Assembly: GCA_036897445.1 (NCBI GenBank) | Contig: JAYMTL010000009.1 | Location: 1-64,000, forward strand | DNA: 64,000 bases | Direction: 5' to 3' | Origin: Pelargonium tetragonum | Taxonomy: Eukaryota; Streptophyta; Magnoliopsida; Geraniales; Geraniaceae | Shown here: positions 1 to 12,338 of the stretch, piece after piece | Layout: every line of letters begins with the position of its first letter | Position numbering within the stretch: position 1 is the stretch's first letter | Program-made: the position numbers and the translations under genes | The notes under the pieces: generated by a model | What the model was told of the DNA's origin: nothing | The model's input: the letters and a program-made list of their open reading frames with translations, nothing else | The model's database searches: none

Positions 1-290
1 TATTTATACTTCTAACCGGTAAAGCTGTAGCTCTTAGAATTTCTTGACTTATAGAATTTCTAATGACAGAGCCTGCTCCAAAACTATCTTCGATACCTGT
101 CAACTTAAACCTCTAAACACGAATTCCATCTACTCTAGGAACCTTAGTAAGCATTAACGAACATTCTGCTTAACCAAAACCCTTCAACAAGAGACAAGCT
201 CTTGCCTAACATTCTGGCTAAGATGAACTCGAATCCAACTATGAAAAGAAGTTCTATAATTCAAATTAAAGGGAACTCAAAAATCTAAGG
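1..290 (-). pseudogene. Decayed coding-like relic, truncated by the window edge
   Basis: Read on the minus strand, this stretch has unusually protein-like open pieces for this window. One runs about 37 codons from about position 280 and includes the residues ILARMLGKSLSLVEGFW. Another, nearer the left edge, includes FKLTGIEDSFGAGSVIRNS followed by ISQEILRATALPVRSI. The two lie in different frames and stops occur between and within them, so this is a broken copy. CpA is common here, unlike most of the window, so the RIP-like bias is weaker. I do not recognise the family; it could be a host gene fragment or part of a transposable element. The relic continues beyond position 1. Base composition returns to the window norm by about position 300. 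Confidence 0.35.
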
Positions 291-364
291 GACTCTGAAT
301 TTCTTATATTTACCTATTTATAAGAGAGAAAAAAAGAAGCAAAAAAGAGAGCGGTCCGCCTTCC

Positions 365-555
365 CTCCCTACTATACTAATACAATCTAGAACTATCTAT
401 ACAGTGTATACAGTATAATCTAATCTTAACAATACTATCTTATACTCCTAATACTTATTACTATAATCTATAAATAACTTATTATAGTATATACATATTA
501 AGACTATAAGAATATATTAATACATATATATATATACATATAACTATTACTCTTC
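365..555. other. Very AT-rich, G-poor low-complexity tract
   Basis: About 190 bases made almost entirely of A, T and C-containing steps such as CTATA, TATAC and AATACT, ending in a (TA)n run near 527-541. G is almost absent on the plus strand. A similar texture occurs at about 52,260-52,330. No gene can be read in it. It may be the most strongly mutated part of a repeat or a simple-sequence tract; the sequence does not decide. Confidence 0.5.
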
Positions 556-1364
556 TTGTACCCATATTTCATTTTAGGGGTTTTCCTCTAAAAAAAATGC
601 CTTTTTATTCTAGCTTTTTTCTTTTTAAGGTGCGTATGCCTAGAATAACAAAGTATGGTTATCGTATATGAGAATTTGCTAGGGACTTTATTATATTGTT
701 ACGTAAGAACCCCTACCTGTATTTGAGTCGAATGTTAAAACAAGCTAAAGCATTTCCTTTTTAATGAGTTCTAGCTCTTGAGAGTAGTCTGATTTCTGTT
801 CTATTTTATTTCTTAAAGCAATTTCATACTTCGAGAAGATATTCGTCTTAATGTTTTTTGTGTAACTAGATTGATTGATAAAGCGATTAAAAAATCTTTG
901 GTAATTAGATTCCCTACTTAGGTTTTATCACTTTCTTGAAAATAATATAGGAGGTCTTATATAAGGTAAGGTTTTCCTTTTTCATATTTGTAGAAACCAG
1001 AGCCACCGAGACCGACCCCTAATAAAGCAAAAGTACATACTTAACCTATAAAAAAAATGCTGTACCTCTCTTACTCATCTTAAAATAGCATTTTAAGTAG
1101 CTAACTTACTGGATTTGGTTAACTCTAGGCAGTGAGAGACAATCACTTGTGTGGGCGCCTAGCCTATTACTTATACCTAAAAAGGGGCTCTGTGTAGTTC
1201 TGTAGTAAAGAGGTTTTCTTAAATTTTAAAGATTTGAGGGCTCCTAACTAAACTTAAAAAGAGTCAATATTCCCTGTTTATGGGCTTCTTTGTAATAAAA
1301 CGAAAGAGTTTGAAGCGGCTGGAGAATGGGCTACACCTATACAACAAGAGTAAGTAAAGCCTTT

Positions 1365-1530
1365 TTTGGCTGTTGCTGGTTATAATGTAAGTTGGTATAC
1401 TCATTACACTATCCGGTATTTTCCTTCTTCGCTGCGTTTCAGTCGCGTACAGCAGTCTAATCACTCTAAGTTTCTCTACTCCCGTGTCAGTAACTCCAGA
1501 GCACAAGAGGCGAGCTTGCTTGGACTATAA
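1365..1530 (+). repeat. Dispersed repeat, copy D (terminal-repeat-like fossil)
   Basis: This stretch matches the minus-strand repeats near 39.8 and 48.9 kb. Shared blocks in order are GCTGTTG followed by GGTTATAATGTAAG, then ACACTATCC, then a pyrimidine-rich core CCTTCTTCGCTGCGTTTCAG, then a block like CACAAGAGGCGAGCTTGC that lines up with AAGAGGAATATGCC in the other copies. The order and spacing are kept and differences look mostly like transitions, as expected of RIP-mutated copies. No coding function is claimed. A short solo terminal repeat of an LTR retrotransposon is the best guess, but both ends of the copy are uncertain. It is old and heavily decayed. Confidence 0.45.
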
Positions 1531-1999
1531 CATTTAATACAACTGACTCTATTTCTAACTATCTATAAGTCTCGCTTCTCTCCAAACTCCGGGTATAAGT
1601 CTTTCTCTTAAGGCTGTTCTAGATCCTACTCCTCTATCTAAGAACTGTAACTCCGAAAGGTATAGCTCTCAAGAAACAAGTAAGTCCTAACAAAGAAGAA
1701 TTAAGTCATTAAGAATGTGTTTAGGCTGGGTCCTTCTGGTCAAGTGTTAGTTAAGGGGGCCTAGAGCTTATAAAAAAACAGTCAAGTTGAAGTGAAAGTT
1801 TTTTTTCTTCTAGAGTTGTGATAGGTCTTATTATTGTATAAGGTTGGCTATACTCTATCTCCTGCATTAACCTCCTTGTACGATAAGCTACAAAGAGCAG
1901 GAGGAATTTACCTTTGTCTTAGTTTCCAGCTTTCCAGCTAGGGAAGGAATGAAAGCTCATTATTAATATAAGACTTTTCTAGTCCTAAGGTTAATTAGA

Positions 2000-4900
2000 T
2001 CCTGGTATTTTTTGTCTTAGGTATTCTGAAAGGCTTTAGTAAATTGAATATAGGAAATCCAAGGCTATTGAAATGTATCCAAGGGTTTCTCTTTTCTAGG
2101 GGCAACTCTGACTGGCTGTTCCTTCCTATCTCTCTTCCTGGTTTTTTTATTTAATAAGGAAGTTTTCTACTTTATCAAGGGCATATATTTTAATTCAGGT
2201 TATAGTTTATTTAGTGTATAGGTACAAGGACTCCTAGTTCTGAAGTTAAGTCAATAAAAAGAATTTCAGGTAAATGAATTGAACTCAAGAAAGAGGTTCC
2301 AGTTTCAACGGCTTGGGAGGAGGATTTAGCTCAATGTCCTTTTTTTTATGAGAGGGCTTTCTCTTTCAGCAGCTTTAACCGGATAGGAATTGTTTATATT
2401 TAAGTAAGGGAATTTTCATAAATAAGTTTTAATAAGGAATTGAAAGGATATTAGAAAGGCTTGGAGGGGTCTTTTTTAACTTACAGGATAGACTCATGTT
2501 TTACTTTCTTTTGGATGGCTGATGGATCTGGATGGTAAAGGAGTGATTGTCAATAGTTCTTTAGTTTCCTTATATTTATATGACGATAATTATTAAGAGG
2601 AAAGACTCTAGTTGAGGGTGTCTTTTTGTAGCTTTTGTTCTATCATAAATCTGTATTCCTGTATTCTTGCTTTTTTGTAATGGACATATATAGGACTCTC
2701 ATTTTCTAATGGGATAAGCTCTTGCAGCTAAAGTAGAGACAGCTAATTGTAGCTCTTGAAAGCAAGCCAAAGAAGGAATGCTAGCTAGGAAATAGGACTA
2801 GGAAGTTGCAGCGAGGAGATTCCTAGGTTTATAAGAGATAGTTTCTGTTTGAGATTCCTATTCTAGAAGATAGTTAATGAACTAATATATTCTTTTATAT
2901 GAAATAGGTCATGGCATATCTCAACAAATAAATTAGGATATACTGAATTCTTTTCTTTGAAAGACAGTGCTGCTAGCTAAGCAAGGGAGTTAAATATCTA
3001 ATGGAATCGTCTTAGCGAGCTGGAGCTAATTGGTATTCTTGTCTAATATCCGGTGTTGCTCTTAGCTTGTATTTGATCGACTTTGAACCCCAGGAATGGA
3101 AATCCCCGTAAAATCGAAAGGTTGGTTTTAGCCCACAGTTTCATTCTTCTAGTGTGAGTTTAAGGAAATTCCCAGTCCCAGTGAGAGAATCCTAGTTCAA
3201 GGAGAATATTTCAGGGTAGAGATTTTCCGATAGTATGAGTTCTTTTCCTTAAGAGTTTTTAGTTTAGGGAATCCATCAATTTATAATAATACCTATCTAC
3301 TAGAGTGTTCTTATAAAATTTCTAAGGAGTACTGAATCCCTGAGTGCTATTTGTACTGTAATGACGGCCTGGTTCAGTTGTTAATGGTTTCCCAATCCAA
3401 TCCACTTGCTTAGAACCCTAAAACCCAACCTAACTAGAAATCCTCTGAGTTCTAACTTAGTAAGATAAGAAGGAAACATGCTGACTGAACTTGACATTGC
3501 CGGTAAAGGATTTAGGAGAACATATTCTATTTCATTTCCTTTTCTTCTGTATAGGGTATAGTCCTAAGAATTGATAATAGATAGTTTTAGGAATCTCTGA
3601 GAGCTCTCTTGAGGGAAAGGAGTTAAAGATTTGTTCTAATTTTTAATTAAGGAAGTCCTGTATTATATGGATAGCAGCTCCAGAACCCTAGCTCGGTCAT
3701 TAACAAACAAAAGCGAATTGCTTTCTTTATATTGGAAGTCTTTACTTAAAGAAGTCGGTATAATAAATAGGGGATATTAAGATATAAGGTATTACTATAT
3801 ACTACAAAAGGTTCAACTCTAGATAAATAAATATTAAAGTGAGTATCAGCCTAGAGAATTAAGTTTTAACTTAGGCTTACGAAGGATTCCTTTCAAGGAG
3901 TTGACTTTCCACGGATTTCTGATTTAAGGAATTTTGGTAATGATAAGAAATTCTAAGGGATTCTCAGCAAGAGACTAAGAAATCCTGAAATAGGTTCTAA
4001 TCAGTCTATTAATTAAAAGAGTATAGCAGCAGTAAGAATTCAGACTAATTTCCTTATAGTTTTTTGCTTTTACAGGTAATGAGGGGAGGTAACCTTATGC
4101 TTTATTCGTTAAGTATTTTGGGAAATAGGATAGTTTTAAAGTGAGTCTACTAATGTATAAGAATTCTAAATAAACGAAGTATCCAGTTCAAGTGAAAGTT
4201 CTTTTTATTTGATGTTACCATTTATAATAACGAGATAGGAATTTCTTTATAGAGGAAAGTTTCGAGATAAATAAAAGTGTAAGAAATCGCATAAATCTCA
4301 AACAAAAGGTAATGTAATTAATGGACAGCTTTTTTCTAGTCTATAAAAAAGTAACATTAGTAAGAATTCCCTGAACAAGAAAGGTGTTTAGCAAATAAAG
4401 CTAATTTATTAGAATATAGGAAATCCTGAGCCTAAAAGGCAGCTTAACTCTTGACATTTTAGTTGGGGTTGTTTCATCTGGATGAGTTAATTCTTGAATT
4501 TAGGTTCCGGTTCTAGGCCTAGATAGTTTCAATTTTTTAAAGAAATAAAGAGCTGAAGCTAGAGTCGTTTGTATTTTTTATACGGGGCCTGTTTTCCTGT
4601 AGGTCTAGGTTGACTATCTGTAATACTATAATGAGATTAACCTTCTTCCGTAAGACTACGGTCGGTAAAAAGGATCCCTCAACTAAAATGAGAGCTAAAA
4701 GTCAAGCTCTTTTAAGAATGTCTTTAATGCCTTACTCGTTTATCAACCAGTTCTTCTTTTTTATTTTAAGAGATTGCGCGCAATAACCGGGGTGTCTTGA
4801 ATATAGGTAAAACTTGGGGAGTTTATTCACTTAAGAAAAAGTAACTACTGGCTGTTACTTTTTACTGATTTTATATAATAACTTCAGTAATTTAAAAGGA
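2000..4900 (+). other. Tract with strong G-over-C skew, no readable gene
   Basis: In this tract the plus strand carries clearly more G than C. Three 60-base lines counted by hand gave G:C of 20:8 (from 2,761), 17:6 (from 3,181) and 13:6 (from 3,901), against about 11:10 in a typical line from 10,441. Purine-rich words such as AAGGAG, GGAAAG and TAGGAA dominate. A skew of this kind is seen over coding strands and over some transposons, so this may be a decayed element lying in plus orientation. No protein motif can be read and stops are frequent in all frames. Confidence 0.35.
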
Positions 4901-5378
4901 ATTAAGTTTTATCAAACTAGAGCTGAATCTCATTGTTTTAGTAGGATACGGGACTTTAGGTACACTCGTTAAGATAAGAAGAGTGCTTTTAATAATTAAT
5001 GCAGAGAGAGCCCATACGACTTTTGGTCTACCAAAAATCACTAAAAAGAACTATCATTAATGGATACACTTATTATTTGTAGCTTTTCTAGACAAGTTAA
5101 GAACCTCTTTTCCAGGCAACGTGCATGTATTCTATAGAAGCTGCTACAGGAGTGTTAGCCCCCTGCCAAGCATGGGTTCTCTGTGCTTCCTTATTAAACC
5201 ATCTTTCTTTCCTTATTACTTCAGAACAGGGAGACTCTTAACTATCAAAGATATTCTAAGAGCAAAGGGACCCCGTCCAAAAGAGTAGCTCTCTATGACT
5301 AGGACTAGAAGCAAGTAGTTATAGATCTTCGACTTTTGATAGCTATACCCTGTAAATTGCCCTAAACTTCATTCAAGT

Positions 5379-5390
5379 AAAAAGGGGGCT
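5379..5390 (+). repeat. Recurring motif AAAAAGGGGGCT, copy 1
   Basis: An exact copy of the 12-base word AAAAAGGGGGCT, preceded by T as in most copies. Five exact copies occur in the window where chance predicts essentially none. Flanks beyond the motif do not align convincingly with the other copies. A purine run of this shape resembles a retrotransposon polypurine tract, but no terminal repeat start (TG) follows it, so that reading is speculative. Confidence 0.45.
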
Positions 5391-8300
5391 TGACAATTGG
5401 GTATTAATAAGCAAGTAGAATCTATATTCTATATTATTTATTCTCATTCTAAGGGGTCCCTTGCGCGAGCTTTAACCCCTGCGTAGGCAGTCTTTTATAT
5501 TTTTTCTACATTCCCTCCATTTTAAAACCTAGGCTTCCTACTTTTTTCACTCCCATTTTGCAGTATACTTTATTTAATAGAAGGGATACCCGCAGAGTAC
5601 TTTTTGAGCGGCTCGCATAATTTGATTACATATTGTTTTAAGGGCCTTGGCTTTTTGCATTTTGATAAGAAACTTCTAAAACTGTTACTCTTAATCTCAG
5701 ATATGCCAAACCCAGCTTTAATTTACGAGAGTCCAGTATCAACAAGATACGCCGCTGACAAATACTTTTAGCTAAGCTTTTCTCCTAGTCAGACGGGCTC
5801 CTTAGTATAGTTACAACCTAAAGTCCATCAAAACGGAAAATTATCACTTTCATGGATATGGATTTAGATTCTAAATTCAAATTTTAATCCTATAAACAAG
5901 TGAAAATTAATGAAAAGGGGGTCTTACACGAAGCTTTATTAGCTATCGGCAAATTTTAGTCTTATAAATGTCGTACACAGGAGGTATATCTATTTTAGAA
6001 GAGACTCTTTCCGGTTAGCATGGAATAGGGAACCCGTAGAGTAAGAAACCCTTTTACATCAAGTTAGTACAAAAAGTAGTGGCAATTTACAGAGTAGAAG
6101 TTCTATCTAATAAAATTCATATTTCCCGCTCTGGTATCACTCACTGTTCAAAGCATAATACGTTTCCTATACCAAGGACTTCATTCAGTAGTGTCTATAT
6201 TTTGTATAAGGTTTTGGTAAGGTAGGCGTTTCAGAGAATAAGGAAATCGCTGTACATAACGAGAGTTCTTATTTTAACCCGGGCTAGGAGAGGCTTAAAA
6301 AAGCTACCGATTTTATGTACGCAATAAGTAAGAAAGAAAAACGAGATTATTCCTTGAGATAAGGGTAACTTTTCCTGGTTAGACAGGCCCCTCCGCGTTA
6401 ACTACTTGTTTTAGAAAGTTTGTATTGTCGCATAGGGGTGGGGTGAAAAGAGTAACAATATACATTTATTATAGACAAGCTTGCTTAGGGGTACCATTTG
6501 TATACTACAGGATTAAGCCCTGCATGCAATTCTTGTTACCCTTCTATTTTGAGCTTAGGTATATTGTTATAGGGAACCCCTTACTGGAAGTTTTAGATAC
6601 CGCATTAACTTGAGTTAACCTTTAAATATATAGGAATATTAAAAAAAGTTATTTCTGGACTTGACTCATAGAAAAGGCAACAGTGCGGTATCCCTCAAAG
6701 GACAGGAGCTTTAATAGACTTTGACTTTTTGTAGTTATTGATATACCGACACCTTACTTTGACTGTAAAGAGTCTTGATTTTATTATAGGAATTCTTGGC
6801 AAGCTGAGGGGTATTCTATCTAAACTTCTGACTAAATCGCGTAGTAAATACATGGGATTCTGCTGACCTTTAGCGTTATACAAAGTAAAGACTAGTTCAG
6901 ATCTGATGCAACCAAAGGATTAACCTTCGAACAGTTATACTTATAGAATTTTATAGAAGAATAACCCCAAAAAGCGCAGTACGTGTCCCTACAAATAAAT
7001 ATATGAACTTCCTACAATTATCTGTATGAGACATTAGCCTAAGTAAAAGAGCTCCTTAGTCCTATAGTTTTTTATTCTAAGTCTAATCTGTTGCTACTCA
7101 AATTCCATCGTATTTGTAATTTGAAACTTTTTTTGTAATAATATTAGGGGCACCCTATAGAAATGCGGTTTGTCAAGCTTTGAAAAGATACTAAAAACTT
7201 TGTTAGCTTATACTTATATAAAGATTTCTGGGCATAGCACGCGAGTATATAATCCTTTTTATTTTCTTCAAACCAACTTATCCGCGGAGAACCTCTTTAT
7301 GAACGTACAAGAAATTCAGGGGCACTTTAGATTAAAAGTGTAAATACTTGGGCTGACTAATTCAAGATAAGGGTTCCTTAAACTACGAGAATACTTTTTC
7401 ATTGGGGATTTATTAGACTACGCGGCAATAGAAAAACCATCTGATTTAGACGAGATTGGGCTATTCCAGACAAAGACACTATCTTTATTTAGTCTTTTCA
7501 ATAATGTCCTAGGTAAGCTGCTCAGGATCCTTGTGAAGAAAGAGAAAATTTGTATCTTTACTTTTAAAGCATCCCGGATGTGTTCGGAAAATGGGAAGTG
7601 TGTAACAAACCCTTTGTATAACCATCATTCTGATTCATTGTATACCTTTTTTAGGCAAGTACAGAGAAACTTATTGAGGTCCTTTTTTCTGATTACTATT
7701 CCTCTTAGAAGCCATCGTATTTCTACGATTTACTTCAAACAAAATTTGCTTTATAACCCTAAAATTCCTTTATATTTATACTTTATGGGGCGGGCGCCTT
7801 CCGCTTTTTCTTTTTTAATCGGGGTCCTTATAAAACCTTTTCGAAAGCTAAAATAGGAGAGGTCTTATGTAATAAGTAGGGACCCAGAATTGCTCCGTGC
7901 AAAGTGCAAATTTTGGCTTACAAAAGATAAAAATTATAAGGTGAAATTACTTTTACTGTACCAAAACCCAGCTTTATCCATTCTATTTTTTACTGAAGTT
8001 AGACTAAATTTAAAGCAGACTCTTCATCTTATCTATCTCTAAATTTTTCTGGAGATTTTAGAAGCCCCAGTCTTTTTGTTTTTAGTTAGGATAACCCAGT
8101 AAAGGGAAGAGTAATTGGCTTAGTAATATACAAGGAACAATGGATATATCTGAATTTCCTTTTGTGTCCTAAGTACCTGAAGGATAGTCTTCTAACAAAT
8201 TAAACAAGAATTTTAGTCCCACCCTTCTATAATGAAATTTAGGGTTCTATTTGCAAAATAATAAACAACAAACTTAGTACTAAAAATTGAATGCTAGGTC

Positions 8301-11300
8301 CCATGAAAGATAACAAAAAAGACCTTGTACACCAGGTCAAAAAGCTCTGTGGAATAGACCCTCTTGTGCATTATATCGCGTTAAACCTTTTCTTGAAACG
8401 GAAAAAACTTTGTGCCAAGCCCAGTCGTACGGGTTTAGCCACTCTCTTCTCTTAGGGCAGGAGCTCAAACGGAAGAATAAGATAGGAGATAAAACTCTGC
8501 CCTGCAAAAGCTGTTCCTTGTGTTAAATTCTTTCTATAAGAAGTTTCTTATCTCTAAAAGAAAAAGCCGGGTTAATAAATAGGTAAGGTAGCTCTTGGGG
8601 AATTTTAGACTGAGATTCAGAGTTCCTTGCTATTTTTATATAAAGCTTACGCCTATAAAATGTAGTAAAGGGGCCTTCACTTGTGTTTTCTATTTGCTTT
8701 TTTAACTTATTACTAGAAATTCCCTTATCTTTTTCTTTCCTTGGTTAATTAAGGACTGGCAACAAGGGTAATACCCCACGACTTTCACTTGACTTTATTT
8801 ACTAGGTAAGACCCAAAAAGGCAACCCGGTTGAATCTCTTATAACTAGCTAAGAACTAAGTAAAAAGACTTTATCTTGCAAAACCCGCCTAGAATTCTTA
8901 TCTTAATATTAACTTCCAAAAAGCTAGGCTTTTAAAACCCCCTTCTATACAAAACAAGCACAGGATTAGGATTCTTAATTGCTGTAACTCTGGAGCCCCC
9001 GAGATACCTTATAAAAAGGGATTTTTCTCATATTCTAGATTTAACAAAATGAAGGAAACCCTAGCCAATTGCACTTAATTATAAAAAACTTCCGGTTATC
9101 CTTAAAGGAGCTAAAAAGACCCGTACAGTTTGCCCTTTTTTCTTTTGTAAGTACAAGCTTCCGTCATAGGGTTCCCGTCGTCTTAATTAGGTGTCGATTT
9201 CCACGTAAAGTGATCATAACTGATGGATTTAACAAAGTATTGTCTGTATCCTTACCTTACTTCAAAAGAGGAAGTTTTTTTAGAATCCTATTAGATTAGA
9301 ATAAAAAGCAAGCGAGATACTCCTGATAGTAAATCGAAGGAGGGGTGTTATACTATTGTTTAGTTTTGCATTGCGGGGGATCCTTTTAGGGGGGAGAGGG
9401 AAGAAGAACTAGTGCTCTATCTGTTATTTTGTAAAACTGACACTTGTTAGGCAAGCTTTCCTGGTAATGTATGACATAAAAGTTCTGAACTAGAGATTGA
9501 AAATCTTTCTTAATTACAAATTAAAGTGTCACTAAATGGAAAATCGCGGGTTTCTTTAATCTGGGAAAAACCTACACCTCAAATTATCCTGGTAAAAAAC
9601 AAAATGTAATGTAAGGAGCTCTTAATAACAAGGATAACTAACAACCCTTCTTCTGTAGTTGCGGAGCGGCTTTCTTAACACTAAAACGGGATACCCGAGT
9701 ATACGTTTCAATCAGGAGGCTCTCCTTTGGGTAATAGAAATCCTTATAATACGTGAAAACTAATAAGAAAAATAAGCATATTCTTAAGGGAGGTGCTTAA
9801 TCAAGAAATCCTCAAACTATAAAAATAGGAGAAACACTAGACCTACTTTGTATCTTATAGCACATCATTTGGCTAGACTTGGGAAACACTTTGGATGGGT
9901 CTCTCTTACTAGTATTTATTTCAATACTACTTGTAGGGTGGGTAGAAACTCAGAGAAAAAAGTCAAGTGGATTCATAAAAGCCCTTATAACAGTGAGAAT
10001 TGCAGTTTTAAACCCATAAGATACGACAAGTATTATAGCGGTAAAGTACAAATACGGGCTTTATTGGGATAACAACTAAAAGCAAGTTAGGTAACGAAAT
10101 TTAGCTATTTACTAAAGCTAGGGATATTACTTTCTTTTCCCAAAAGGGCATATACCGGGAAAGACTCAAGCTACAGAAAGTCCTTAGTATAAGGGTTCAC
10201 CACGTTTTATCCCAAGGCATCCTGTTTGTTTCAGATGAGGTTATCCGTTGCAAAAGGTATATTTTCAGTTAGTTAGGGAATTCCTAAATGAAAATGGCCG
10301 ACTTTGTACTTGTAAGAGCCTTTCACTTTAAAGTTTCGCGGATATTCTTAGTACTAAATGAATCCCATAAACTAATACAGGGGCCCTGTCTATAAATATA
10401 GTAAAGTGAAAGCTCAAACGAGTCCATGTAAACTTCTACTTTATAAGCGGTTTACAGAATCAAAAAGGATCCTTTATTTGATTAGAAAGTCGCCGCACTA
10501 GGAGCACATAAAGAAACGAAAGGTTGCTTACCATAATTAATTAAAGTTGTCGGCTGTATAAAAGTAAACTAGAAAAATTGAAAGCGCAATTAAGAAAGCA
10601 TAGCTAGACAAATGCATGCCCCCCCCGAACTGTAACCAAAAATCTCCTCTTACCAGAAAAATGTAGTTAGTCATAAAGAAGTTCCTGTAAATCCGGATTT
10701 TCTCGTTCTGTTTGAATAGTTGTAATTTACTGTAGTAAAAAACTTGTCTTGTATAAATAAGAAGAGTAGCCCAAGTACAAAAGGGGCCAGATAGTGAAAA
10801 AGGATTTCCCAAAATGCGGCACTAGTCGTCTATAAAACTAGGTTTTTTCAAAGGATCCATTTAGTTAGACTCGATATAAAGGATGACTCCTACAACAAAA
10901 GAAATATTACATGAGCAGTTTATACAAGTTAGGGCCTAAATAAAGTACACTTCCTTACAAAAGGATTCCAGTGTTATATGTTTATAGTATAAATTGCGAG
11001 TTTTCTTGAGTAGAGTGCAAGTAGACTAAGTTAAGCCTTAATTATGAATACCCATAGCGGAGATGTACAAGGCAAAAGGTTTTTACGAGCTTACGGGGTT
11101 ATACTATATGGGTAGCATAAAAATCAAGTTTTATTAATTAAATATCTTTGACTTTCCTATAGGTAACTTAGAAATCTACGCTACTTTTGACCTTTACAAA
11201 ATCCTTTTGAACAGATTTAAGTCCCTAATTTGTATCCTGGGTTTTATTCTTGGTGATTTATTACTTACTTCAGCTTGATAGAAAGTTATTATACCTCACA

Positions 11301-12228
11301 AATGAAAATCCTCAAGGGAACCATATAATATAATTAAGTATAGTACCAAAAGTCAGATTAAATGTACTCAAAATTTTGCTTTTCCATAGCTCCTAATTTT
11401 AGCAGGCTTTAGTGTTTTAATCCAGTCACATTAAACAAAGAACTTTGGCCCCTTTTTTAGTCTTTAACAAGTATAAATTAGATCCTATTCTCGAAGTGGT
11501 CCATAAAGCAAAAAATGGAAAGGCTCTTTATAATTACCCAGGGAAAAACGGATCCCTCCTTCCTAGTTAGCAGTTAACTTGTACTGCGACATTTCATAAA
11601 TCTAGTAAAAATTAGAAAGGGCAAGGAACGCTTTTTAAGTACATAGAGTGCCCTGAGACTTACTTCTAAATACAATGTTCTCATCTTCCTCAAAATCAGA
11701 GCCAGAATTTTCATTGCCATTAGATTTTATTATCTTAAAACTTTTTAGGCCTCCCGTTTCTCTTTGCTGCTTTACTGGATATATATATATATTCGACCGG
11801 AGCTCTTTTAGTGAAAGCTTTTAAAGAGGGAAGTTAAGGGGTACCCCTGTCATATCATAAGTGTTTTCTCTATCTCCTGCATTACCCCAAAGTCCTTTAT
11901 TAACAATCCTTGGAATTAATTAAAGGTATTAAAATGACTTAGGTAAAGAACTCTGAATCAAATCCCACCCTTGTAGCTGATGTAACTGTTGGTAGGCATA
12001 TTAACTTACTGTTTTTCTCAAATTTATGCGCGGTAAACCAAAGCTCGTTTGAAAGGGGTGACCCTAAGTTCACCTAAAGTTTACCTTAGTACTTAACTGG
12101 TTAATAAAAACCAAGGTTTCTCAAGGATATCTTTAAACCTTTTCTGCTTCAATACCCTTTTTTGTATATTCAGACAGACTCTTTTTTGGAAATTACTTAC
12201 TTGAGTCTTGGACGTCCCCTTAAAAATA

Positions 12229-12239
12229 AAAAAGGGGGC
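12229..12239 (+). repeat. Near copy of the AAAAAGGGGGC motif
   Basis: Eleven of the twelve bases of the recurring motif are present, with G replacing the last T. It lies about 40 bases upstream of the repeat member at 12,281, but the second member of that pair at 29,926 has no such motif beside it, so the adjacency may be chance. Confidence 0.35.
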
Positions 12240-12280
12240 GTTACTCTTAAGTTTTAAACATTGTAGTTATTGCTTTTTTA

Positions 12281-12338
12281 GTTATTTATAGTCTTAATTC
12301 TGGATTAGATTCTCTGCAAATTTAGAAAAAGTGCTCTT
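12281..12338 (+). repeat. Dispersed repeat pair, member 1
   Basis: This 58-base stretch aligns with 29,926-29,992. Shared words in order are GTTATTT, TAATTCTGGATT, TCTCT, then CAAA with TTAGAAAA, and finally a GTGCTC or GCGCTC block. Several of the differences are C/T or G/A changes, as expected for RIP-mutated copies of one sequence. The parent element is not recognised and nothing coding can be read. The next 20 bases are T-rich and no longer align. Confidence 0.5.

Larger units (their letters stand above)
4900..12270. other. Featureless RIP-like sequence
   Basis: I see no gene, RNA or recognisable element here apart from the short motif at 5,379. The longest open frame, 107 codons at 7,533-7,856 on the plus strand, has no recognisable motif, no skewed codon use and no paralogue in the window, and is within chance expectation. 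A short (TA)n run lies near 11,779-11,791 and an imperfect inverted repeat (GACCT arms) at 8,323-8,340. Confidence 0.5.

Noticed and set aside
1264-1506. 80-codon minus-strand frame
   Set aside because: It is antisense to repeat copy D; the conserved blocks there explain the sequence better than a gene.
7533-7856. Open frame of 107 codons, plus strand
   Set aside because: Rich in Phe/Leu/Ser/Arg simply from T- and A-rich codons; no motif and no conserved copy elsewhere in the window.
10537-10812. 91-codon minus-strand frame with hydrophobic stretches
   Set aside because: Hydrophobicity follows from T-rich codons; no ribosome-binding or Kozak-type support and no recognisable family.
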